NCBI RefSeq assembly: GCF_900625025.1
Contig: NZ_LR130577.1
Span: forward strand, 62,001 to 126,000
DNA from: Lachnoclostridium sp. Marseille-P6806
Lineage (GTDB): Bacteria > Bacillota > Clostridia > Lachnospirales > Lachnospiraceae
Direction: 5' to 3'
Length of the DNA: 64,000 nucleotides
A model generated the notes under the pieces. It did no database searches. It was given only the letters and a program-made list of their open reading frames with translations, and was not told the origin of the DNA. Below are positions 7,373 to 15,986 of the stretch, one piece after another (within the stretch, counting starts at the first letter, position 1; each line of letters begins with the position of its first letter). The translations under genes were made by a program, and so were the position numbers.

Positions 7373-7555
7373 GCGCCCTCAAAATCCGTACAGGCAGTTT
7401 TGCGGCTGCGGTCAAAAGCAATTTGGGCTTCGGGACAAATTGCCGTATGAAACATTTCCGCGTCGGCGCGCAAGGCGCCGAGCCGCTTCGCGTCTCATGC
7501 CGCCCCCCACGTAACAGCGCTTTTCGCTTACGAAGCAAATCACACCGATACGCTG
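7348..7555 (-). repeat. Dispersed intergenic hairpin repeat, copy B
   Basis: About 208 bp, same module order as copy A (GCTTCGTAAGCG, GTTACGTG, GACGCGAAGCGGCTCGG, CAATTTG...CAAATTGC, GCAGCCGCAAAACTG), ending GTGCTTCGGAGTCAGG where other copies read CTTCGGCATGGAGG. The altered end destroys the usual ribosome binding site and lies at the 5' end of the bcp remnant. It lies about 40 bp beyond the distal end of the CRISPR array. Confidence 0.75.
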
Positions 7556-7592
7556 TTTGTTTTTCCACTGTCAACATAGCGCACTTTTGAAT

Positions 7593-9301
7593 ATCTTACA
7601 ACCGCCACGCGGGGAATACGAGGAGAATATTTGGGTATTTCAATACTTTCAAGGATCATCCCCGCCACGCGGGGAATACCTGGGAGAAGTCAGACAGCTA
7701 TCCTGCTGTAGAGGATCATCCCCGCCACGCGGGGAATACAAATGCACAAAGGAGGGCGCAGCCTATGACCTAGGATCATCCCCGCCACGCGGGGAATACT
7801 TTTCGGGAGGCGTTTTGGAGGGGGAAATCCTTGGATCATCCCCGCCACGCGGGGAATACTACCGGTGACACTCTTACGCTCACGGTGGACGGAGGATCAT
7901 CCCCGCCACGCGGGGAATACAAGAAAACTGAGATAAGTCAATTTCAAAATGAAGGATCATCCCCGCCACGCGGGGAATACCTGACTGCCGCGATCGCGCG
8001 GAGTATCGTATCAGGATCATCCCCGCCACGCGGGGAATACGGCGTTCCATAAAACTGTCCACTTGGCTTTCCAGGATCATCCCCGCCACGCGGGGAATAC
8101 TTTTTTCTTCCAAGTACTGGATGAACGGCGAGTGCATCATCCCCGCCACGCGGGGAATACTTATCACGTAGGCGAAACCGTCAAGGTGGACAAGGATCAT
8201 CCCCGCCACGCGGGGAATACCAATCTGTACGAAGCCAATCTGCGCGAAGCCAAGGATCATCCCCGCCACGCGGGGAATACGGTCTGACATGATGCTCCGC
8301 ACCTCTTCAGCCGGGATCATCCCCGCCACGCGGGGAATACGCAGACATCATTTCTCGGTTTCCGGCCAGATTGGGATCATCCCCGCCACGCGGGGAATAC
8401 ATCTCCTCAACTCTTACTTCGCCAAACTCCTCAGGATCATCCCCGCCACGCGGGGAATACTGTTATACCATGCCACCTAATAGGTGGCAAGTAGGATCAT
8501 CCCCGCCACGCGGGGAATACGGACATGTGGGACAACTTTTCATTTGCGCAAAAGGATCATCCCCGCCACGCGGGGAATACGCTTCTTAAACTGCTTGTCA
8601 AATCGGGAAGTAGGGATCATCCCCGCCACGCGGGGAATACGACAACTTTTCTCCGAGATGAAAAACACCGTTAGGATCATCCCCGCCACGCGGGGAATAC
8701 ATATGCCTGCCCTGATTTTGGAATGTTTATCGGGGATCATCCCCGCCACGCGGGGAATACATGTGGACAGTCAGGTGGATGTGTGGCAGATGGGGATCAT
8801 CCCCGCCACGCGGGGAATACAAGTCGTGTCCATCTTCGTCCTTGCAACAGTGAGGATCATCCCCGCCACGCGGGGAATACGCTTGTTTTTGCGTAGTCCA
8901 TTTCTTCGATGCAGGATCATCCCCGCCACGCGGGGAATACGAGTGCTATATCGAAGAGGAGTTTGAACTGCGGGGATCATCCCCGCCACGCGGGGAATAC
9001 GAGAAATGCGCGTGAGAACGAGCCGACGGCAGAGGATCATCCCCGCCACGCGGGGAATACGCATTTATCGGATGGAAAAAGGCCAGTGGGTATAGGATCA
9101 TCCCCGCCACGCGGGGAATACACGTGGCATCACCGCTATGGAAAACGGCAGCAGGGATCATCCCCGCCACGCGGGGAATACGAAATTTCCTTTTTCCATA
9201 GCTTACGATATTTAGGATCACCCCCGCCACGCGGGGAATCCCCGTCATGCACGACTTGCGGAACCGCCGAAATAGGATCATCCCCGCCACGCGGGGAATA
9301 C
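7593..9301 (-). CRISPR. Type I-E CRISPR array, 29 repeats and 28 spacers
   Basis: 27-bp repeats, starting GTATTCCCC and ending ATGATCC on the minus strand around a CCCCGCG/CGCGGGG-type palindrome, alternate with 33-34 bp spacers at a period of 60-61. The base after the repeat is C or T in nearly every unit, so the functional repeat is probably 28 nt with the last base taken from the PAM. By analogy with E. coli the transcript reads on the minus strand, leader at the right next to cas2. The distal repeat (7593-7619) is degenerate in its last nine bases, as expected of the old end. Two internal variants occur: one base change at 8134-8160 and two changes at 9215-9241, the second repeat from the leader. 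All spacers differ; none was seen to match elsewhere in this window. Confidence 0.97.
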
Positions 9302-9345
9302 ACTAAAAAATCCCTGAAAATCCGCCGTTTTCACGCTCTGTCGTG
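9302..9345 (-). promoter_or_regulatory. Short CRISPR leader
   Basis: Only 44 bp separate the first repeat from the stop of the cas2-dnaQ gene. On the minus strand it reads GCACGACAGAGCGTG, GGATTTTCAGGGA, then TTTTTTAGT before the first repeat. Any leader elements longer than this must lie inside the 3' end of the cas2-dnaQ gene. No separate promoter was recognised, so the array may be transcribed with the cas operon. Confidence 0.5.
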
Positions 9346-10224
9346 CTATATTTCCTTTAGTTTCTCATAGAGCCGGTAGGTCAGATAGCAGTCGTTATAT
9401 GCTCTGTGCAGTTCTTTCTGTTCAAAACCCAAAAATTTCACCAATGTCGACAGCTTATAGTCCGGTGCGCCACGCACTCTGCGTCTGGCCAGCGCCAGCG
9501 TATCCACGCACGGATTGCCCGGCGTTTTGATCCCCGCTTTCCGGCAGCCGGACTGAATAAAGCCGACATCAAACGCAGCATTATGGCTTACAATTTTATC
9601 TCCTCTCATGAATTCCAGAAGAGAATTCAGCGTCTCTTTTAAGCCTTTTCCCTCCTCCTGCAATATCTCATCGGTAATCCCTGTCAGCTCACGGACGGCT
9701 TCCGGAATTTTTCCGGAGATTCTGACATACTGATGAAACGAGCCGCGGATCTCTCCCTGCTCTATCCGCAGCGCCGCCATTTCAATGATATCGCATTGCT
9801 GTATGGACAGGCCGGTTGTTTCGAGGTCAATGACCACATACGCATCCAACTGCAACTTTTTCTGTTTCGCCGCCCGGATACGGTTTATTTTATGTATATT
9901 CTCAATCCGCGTCTCCGTGATCTTTTCCTGTACGCCGGTTTCCCTATGTCCCGGCAGAGGCCTTTTCATCAGCTGAATCCCGTCAAAATCCACCGGCTCC
10001 CAGTTTGTATTATGCGCACGGAAGCCCATTCTCTGTTCTCCGGCCGCGCTGTAAACCATGGTCGCCTGCCCTGTTTTTATATTTTCACAGATGCGGTCCC
10101 ACAGCTTATCGCGGACCCTGACGCTGATGTTTCCGACATATACGCCTGTATTGATTTCGCAAAGCCACTTTGAAATGTCCCCTCTAAGTTTGGGCGGGCA
10201 GTCTGTCAGGCTTATCACAACCAT
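9346..10224 (-). CDS. cas2: Cas2e fused to a DnaQ-like DEDDh 3'-5' exonuclease
   Basis: 292 residues in two domains. Residues 1-95 are Cas2e (MVVISLTDCPPKLRGDISKW, GVYVGNISVRVRDKLWDRI), the dimeric scaffold of the spacer-integration complex. After a basic linker (about 96-126), residues 127-292 are a DnaQ-type exonuclease with all five DEDDh residues visible: D133 and E135 in VIDLETTGLS, D219 in SHNAAFDVGF, H273 and D278 in HRAYNDCYL. Cas2-DnaQ fusions are known in some type I-E systems (for example Streptococcus thermophilus), where the exonuclease trims prespacer 3' overhangs. It follows cas1 by 8 bp and is the last gene before the array. Confidence 0.95.
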   Translation of the reverse strand: MVVISLTDCPPKLRGDISKWLCEINTGVYVGNISVRVRDKLWDRICENIKTGQATMVYSAAGEQRMGFRAHNTNWEPVDFDGIQLMKRPLPGHRETGVQEKITETRIENIHKINRIRAAKQKKLQLDAYVVIDLETTGLSIQQCDIIEMAALRIEQGEIRGSFHQYVRISGKIPEAVRELTGITDEILQEEGKGLKETLNSLLEFMRGDKIVSHNAAFDVGFIQSGCRKAGIKTPGNPCVDTLALARRRVRGAPDYKLSTLVKFLGFEQKELHRAYNDCYLTYRLYEKLKEI

Positions 10225-10232
10225 GAGCGTCC

Positions 10233-11357
<1,125 letters not shown>

Positions 11358-11379
11358 TTATCCTGTCCGCTGTCCCGCG

Positions 11380-12003
11380 CTATCCCTTTACAATCGTCAG
11401 CAGGCCCATCCCGTAGGCTTTTCCTCTTCCGATTCCGGTACACAGCGTCTTTTCAAAGAGCTCCCGGTTCTTTACCGTCAGAACGCCCTCATAAACCGCG
11501 CCTTTCAGGCTGACTCTCCGGCGCTGCTCTCCTTTCGCGAAAATGTGCCATCCTGTCTCTCTGACCTGAAATTCTCCTTTTTGCAATATAAAGCCGTTCT
11601 TTTCCGCCCGCTCGAGCAGCCATTCCTCCTGCTCCTCCACCGAGCAGCAGGCACGGACCTTTCCTCTTTCTCCGCGGGATACCATCTCGCTTTTTACGGG
11701 GTTCGCCGCCAGCCGGAACCGCCATCGGCTTCCGTTCTCCACCCTATGCAAAAGGGCGTCATAATCTCTCGTTTCCCATGGCTCTCCGGTCCCGTAGCGC
11801 TGCATCACCTGTGTGAGCTCCGGTTTTTCTTCGCTGAGAATGAGCAGGTACAGCTTTTCTCCCAGCGTGTCAATCCGCCACAGCTTTCTTTTCCGTTCCC
11901 CGGCAAACGCACTTTCCACCGCGCCGTGCAGGTTTCCCGGAGAGGAAAGCAGCCGCAGCGTGCTGCGCCGTTTTTGATCCAGCTCCAGCCTAGTCAGAAA
12001 CAT
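11380..12003 (-). CDS. cas6e: Cas6e (CasE/Cse3) crRNA endonuclease
   Basis: 207 residues with two ferredoxin-like folds, the type I-E enzyme that cuts each repeat RNA hairpin and stays bound to the crRNA 3' end. Visible are MFLTRLELDQKRR at the start, a candidate catalytic histidine H26 in SPGNLHGAVESAF, and the glycine-rich RNA-binding loop GIGRGKAYGMGLLTIV at the C-terminus. The 5' end overlaps cas5e by 14 bases. Confidence 0.93.
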   Translation of the reverse strand: MFLTRLELDQKRRSTLRLLSSPGNLHGAVESAFAGERKRKLWRIDTLGEKLYLLILSEEKPELTQVMQRYGTGEPWETRDYDALLHRVENGSRWRFRLAANPVKSEMVSRGERGKVRACCSVEEQEEWLLERAEKNGFILQKGEFQVRETGWHIFAKGEQRRRVSLKGAVYEGVLTVKNRELFEKTLCTGIGRGKAYGMGLLTIVKG

Positions 12004-12676
12004 CCCTCTCCTCCTCCAGTTCTCTCATCGGGTCATGCTCCGCCGTCTCCCCGTCCGTTCTGGCAATCGAAAACGCTTTCACCGCCCGAAAGCCGTATCT
12101 GCGCATCCTCTGATCAAAGGATAGGGGCAGATCATTCTGCAGAACCGTTCCGCCCCCCTGCCCCTCGCTGTCCATGACAATCCGTGCGCATCCGGTGCGA
12201 AGACGGGGGTTTTCATCTGCAAGATACGGCTCGGAGCGCAGTGCGTATTCCAGTCCCGTCTCGCGAAGCCCCAGAACCAGAGGCATCACAGGCGGACAGG
12301 CTCTCCGCCCCAGAAACAGCGGATACGCGGGATGCCGGAGAGCGGTCTCCAGCTCATGCAGAAGCCCCTCGTCTCCCTCTATGCCCACCAGAAATACCGC
12401 GTCGCAGAGATAGCAGCGTTCCGTCACATAGGAAGTCTCCGCATTTCTGGCTGTGTGATAATCCCGCAGAATGACCCCCTCCCGATCGGCCCGCACGCCC
12501 GTCCGAAGAGCGCAGAGGCGGCTCAGATCCCCGTCCCTCGGCAGCCCGAGGGCCGCTGCCAGCAGGCCGATGATGCCGCTCTTGGACGGCTCCCGTCCGG
12601 TTCTTCTGGTCTCAAATTTAGAATCGATTCCCCATGACTGAAGCGGCGCCGCAAATCGAAGTAATAGCGTACTCAT
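11990..12676 (-). CDS. cas5e: Cas5e (CasD) Cascade subunit
   Basis: 228 residues, usual length. N-terminal LLLRFAAPLQSWGIDSKFETR is the standard Cas5e entry, followed by PSKSGIIGLLAAALGLPRD and the mid region YHTARNAETSYVTERCYLCDAVFLV. In Cascade it caps the 5' handle of the crRNA (here AUGAUCC plus one base). It overlaps cas7e by 4 bases and cas6e by 14, typical of strict stoichiometric co-expression. The C-terminal tail (DPMRELEEERDVSD) is acidic. Confidence 0.94.
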   Translation of the reverse strand: MSTLLLRFAAPLQSWGIDSKFETRRTGREPSKSGIIGLLAAALGLPRDGDLSRLCALRTGVRADREGVILRDYHTARNAETSYVTERCYLCDAVFLVGIEGDEGLLHELETALRHPAYPLFLGRRACPPVMPLVLGLRETGLEYALRSEPYLADENPRLRTGCARIVMDSEGQGGGTVLQNDLPLSFDQRMRRYGFRAVKAFSIARTDGETAEHDPMRELEEERDVSD

Positions 12677-13737
12677 CCGTCTTCCCTCTGTACCAGATAA
12701 TCCTCTGCATATTTTTCCACACGATCGAGCAGGTCGTCCCTCGATACCGTATCCATAAAGCCGTGCAGCGCCTTTCCCACCCCCAGCTCCAGGGCGGGCT
12801 CCGCCACATAGTCCTGATAGGTCTCCCTCGCGTAGTTCATCAGGCGTTCCGCCGATTTCTGCACATAGCCGTCCCTGCTTTTCACCGGCTCCTCAAAGGC
12901 TCCGCACAGATTGACGGGCTGATCCTTTCTGCAGGCCGCGTAAATGACATCCGGCCGCGTCCGGTTCCCGAAGCTGTTCTGCTTTCCCGTCGGCATGGAA
13001 ACAATAAACGCCTCCGCGAAGCCCCGAACCACCTTTGCCGCATCCCTGCCGAGCAGTCCTGCGAGCTCGCCCACATTGACGGTCGCATAGCGGTAAAGCG
13101 TCGCGGAATTAAATTCGATGGTGCCGATGTGGCCGGCTCCCGCATTATCCTCCGGGGACAGATCATCCACAGCCGCGAAATAGTCATATTCCGTCTGCAC
13201 TCCATGGGTGGAAATGCTGTGCGCAACCTGCGCCGCGGCATCGTAATTCAGCGACGGATCGGCCGCCACCATTCTGCCGAACAGCGCCATATCATAACCC
13301 GGTTCTCCCTTCAGCGCCGCCTTATATTTCTTTTTATCGCTTTCCTTGGCAACTGCCAGCGCGGCCAGCGCTTTCGCCTGCGCCGGGCTGAAAAAGCAGA
13401 GAACATCGCTCTCATTTTTTTTGCTGTCGATTTTTATGCCGATATATCCCAGCGCTTTCAATGCCAGCCCGTTGGCGTCCGCCTCCGGACGCAGAGCGGC
13501 AATTTCCGCCGCGAGCATATCCACGACCTTTTTCGTCCGGACGCCAAGCTCTTCCCCGGCAAAAATCCTCTCAAATTCCTCTCTCATGGCATGCTTCCAT
13601 GCCTGCGAGGAAACTCTGGCCCGGGTGACGCCTCCATATATCGCCGTTTTGGGGCTTCCCGTATCATCCCTGTTCACACAACTGGGCGGCACGGTCTGCA
13701 GCACATGAAAATCAATATACAAGTTGTTCCTGTCCAT
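12673..13737 (-). CDS. cas7e: Cas7e (CasC/Cse4) Cascade backbone
   Basis: 354 residues, normal for Cas7e, starting MDRNNLYIDFHVLQTVPPSC with the conserved RDDTGSPKTAIYGGVTRARVSSQAWK block, and later AGHIGTIEFNSATLYRYATVN and MPTGKQNSFGNRTRP. Six copies form the helical filament holding the crRNA spacer in Cascade. It overlaps cas5e by 4 bases and begins 4 bases after the cse2 stop. Confidence 0.95.
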   Translation of the reverse strand: MDRNNLYIDFHVLQTVPPSCVNRDDTGSPKTAIYGGVTRARVSSQAWKHAMREEFERIFAGEELGVRTKKVVDMLAAEIAALRPEADANGLALKALGYIGIKIDSKKNESDVLCFFSPAQAKALAALAVAKESDKKKYKAALKGEPGYDMALFGRMVAADPSLNYDAAAQVAHSISTHGVQTEYDYFAAVDDLSPEDNAGAGHIGTIEFNSATLYRYATVNVGELAGLLGRDAAKVVRGFAEAFIVSMPTGKQNSFGNRTRPDVIYAACRKDQPVNLCGAFEEPVKSRDGYVQKSAERLMNYARETYQDYVAEPALELGVGKALHGFMDTVSRDDLLDRVEKYAEDYLVQREDG

Positions 13738-13741
13738 AGTC

Positions 13742-14353
13742 TCACTCTCCTTTGTCTTCTTTTGGCATCAGCAGCATGTCTCTTGTCCGATAGTAATCTC
13801 TCCCCCAGTTCAGTCTGACGGAGGCCCGCTGGTTCAGATCCTGATAGCGGTACAGGTCCTCGGCCAGCGCAGGGTAATCCAGAGGGATCTTCTGCTGCCG
13901 CAGGAGCTGTACAAGGCCTTTCAGATGCCATGCCAGCCCTTGTATATCCGCCCCTGCCGCCAGCGCCTGAACCCGTCTCTGCACCGCCTCCTCGGAAAAT
14001 TTCTCGCGAAGCGACAGAACCGCCATGGCTTTCCCGAGTCTCTGCCCGGCCTCGTACATGTTTTCTGTGCCCGGCTTTTTCCCCTGCTGATGCAGCGCAT
14101 ACAGGGTCAGGGCATCGTATACCGCCCATTCCGCCGGACCCGGCTCCTGCCCCGTACCCTCCAGCTCTTCCGGAAAGTCCATGAAAAGGCTGGCCCAGAG
14201 CTCCGGCATATCTCCCGGCTTTTTGCCGATTCCCCGCCGAAGCCTTGCAAGCTCTGCGCCTGCCGCCGCCTCATTGGGATTCTCCGAAATCTGATGCAGC
14301 TTGTATAAAACGATGTCACGCACCCGTTCCGACGGTCTCTTCTCCTGTGTCAC
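13742..14353 (-). CDS. cse2: Cse2 (CasB, Cas11e) small Cascade subunit
   Basis: 203 residues, helical, with the family hallmarks AAAGAELARLRRGIGKKPGDMPELW near the N-terminus and LVQLLRQQKIPLDYPALAEDLYRYQ with a final RLNWGRDYYRT near the C-terminus. Two copies line the belly of Cascade and stabilise the R-loop. The 5' end overlaps cse1 by 38 bases, an unusually long overlap for the operon. Confidence 0.94.
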   Translation of the reverse strand: MTQEKRPSERVRDIVLYKLHQISENPNEAAAGAELARLRRGIGKKPGDMPELWASLFMDFPEELEGTGQEPGPAEWAVYDALTLYALHQQGKKPGTENMYEAGQRLGKAMAVLSLREKFSEEAVQRRVQALAAGADIQGLAWHLKGLVQLLRQQKIPLDYPALAEDLYRYQDLNQRASVRLNWGRDYYRTRDMLLMPKEDKGE

Positions 14354-15986
14354 GGATTCCCTCCCCTCTTGTGTCTCCGAGCAGTCTGCGTATGTTTCTC
14401 AGCAGACGCTCGTATGCTCCCGGCGCCGTATAGACGATCTCGGCATCTGCTCCCTTTATTTTTTCTTTCCTCTTTCTTCCCATATAAGCGCGGTCCCCCG
14501 CCTCCGCCACGAGCTCGCGCCCCAGCCGCTTCGCAATCCGCCGCTCCTCCTCCAGCCAGAGATCCGTGATCTGCTCCGCCTGCTCTCCTCCGGTTTCCGG
14601 GTCAATCCGCTGAAGCCATCCCCGGAAAGGGATATCCACTCTTTCATAGAACGCTGCTCTGGCCTTTTCCGCGATCTCCGGCTTCCCGTCGCCTCCGCCC
14701 GCCTTGTCCAGATCCTGCGCAAAATAGCCGATCACCTCCGACAGCTTCCGGCAGCGCTCCACCTCCCCGGCGATTCTTTCCCGCCACTCTGCTCCCGCCT
14801 CTGTCAGCAGCTGCGCATGAAACGAAAGCTGATCCGCAAAGGAATCGTCGACGAAAAAGTCCTTATCACCATAGTGCATTGAGGTGACGCGGAAGCGTAC
14901 AAGCTCCTTTCTTCCCAGCATTCTGGTTATTTCTTCGTTCCAGCAGACGACGCCCGGATTTCGCACCGCTTCTTTTCCCTGATTCCTGTCGCTCGGAAAA
15001 ACAGCACCGAAATCTCTCCACATCTGTTTGGCCGGATCATGGCGTCTCGGCTGAAAAACAGGCGGCCGGTCTTTTTTCTCTTTCACGGCTCTCCACACGG
15101 TCATCTGCTCCGAAAAAGCAAATTCCTTGGCGAAAAAGTCTCCACCCAGAACGCGGACGCCCGTCACCTTTTCTTTATTTCTCACAAGAAGAAGTCTTCT
15201 GGACTGCAGCGTCAGCAGCTCGGCCTGATTTTCCGGAAGCGCGATTTCCGTCCGTTCCCCGGCTCTCGGCTTTTCCCTCTCCCAGACCGGGAAATCTTCC
15301 TCCTCCCACAGCTCCGTCCCGTCCTTCAGCAGCGTCAGGTTCAGCATCAACGTCTCAAAAAGGTTTTTCCCCACCGCCGTAATCAGTCCCAGCTTACCCA
15401 GCCAGCCGGCGCCGGGCGAGGGCAGCTCCTTGCCCTTGGGCTTGGCGGAGGTATCGTCATAGCCATTGATATAAAGAAGCCATCGGGCCGCCTGCGCGCA
15501 GCTGAGCTCCTGCTTCGATTCCCCTGAATAAGCCGAAAAGAGCCGCACCTTGTTGCTGCTCTCTGAAATTTCTCCGTTCAGCTTGGCCGCCTCGTACTTT
15601 GTCCCGAGCTCCGCCTCATTCACCTGCCAGAACGGTCTTTCCTCATGGAACAGCCAGAAGCGATCCCTCCACTCATTCAGATAATTCCGGATCGGTTCCT
15701 CGGGCAACTTTCCCAGACGCCAGAGCGTCTCCCATCTGTTTCTGGCGTCCTTCGGGCGCTCGATCGGCGCCTCCTCGCCCGCGGCATTCACTCTGGAAAA
15801 TACCGTATGCAGAACAGCCAGCAGTAAACGAAGCACAGCAATATCCTGCGCGGGCATCTCCCCCCGGATGTCGACATATTCATGCGCGTGTATCAGCGCC
15901 TCCGGCAGTGACAGCTCGCTGACCGCGCCGTTTTTGCCAAGCAGGCAGATCCAGTTTTCCTCGCACAGATTAAATTCCGGCTCCAT
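14316..15986 (-). CDS. cse1: Cse1 (CasA, Cas8e) PAM-recognition subunit
   Basis: 556 residues, a little longer than the E. coli protein (502). N-terminal block FNLCEENWICLLGKNGAVSELSL, then RNRWETLWRLGKLPEEPIRNYLNEWRDRFWLFH with PFWQVNE, then GKNLFETLMLNL and RRHDPAKQMWRDFG match the family. The C-terminal four-helix bundle covers about residues 370-510. Cse1 recognises the PAM and recruits Cas3. It overlaps cas3 by 17 bases and cse2 by 38. Confidence 0.93.
   Translation of the reverse strand: MEPEFNLCEENWICLLGKNGAVSELSLPEALIHAHEYVDIRGEMPAQDIAVLRLLLAVLHTVFSRVNAAGEEAPIERPKDARNRWETLWRLGKLPEEPIRNYLNEWRDRFWLFHEERPFWQVNEAELGTKYEAAKLNGEISESSNKVRLFSAYSGESKQELSCAQAARWLLYINGYDDTSAKPKGKELPSPGAGWLGKLGLITAVGKNLFETLMLNLTLLKDGTELWEEEDFPVWEREKPRAGERTEIALPENQAELLTLQSRRLLLVRNKEKVTGVRVLGGDFFAKEFAFSEQMTVWRAVKEKKDRPPVFQPRRHDPAKQMWRDFGAVFPSDRNQGKEAVRNPGVVCWNEEITRMLGRKELVRFRVTSMHYGDKDFFVDDSFADQLSFHAQLLTEAGAEWRERIAGEVERCRKLSEVIGYFAQDLDKAGGGDGKPEIAEKARAAFYERVDIPFRGWLQRIDPETGGEQAEQITDLWLEEERRIAKRLGRELVAEAGDRAYMGRKRKEKIKGADAEIVYTAPGAYERLLRNIRRLLGDTRGEGIRDTGEETVGTGA

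Noticed and set aside
7557-9370. Long open frames on both strands across the CRISPR array with peptides such as SSPPRGEY and IPRVAGMI repeated
   Set aside because: The 60-bp period is a multiple of three, so repeats read as a periodic peptide in several frames; the shifts at the 61-bp units break each of them. Not genes.
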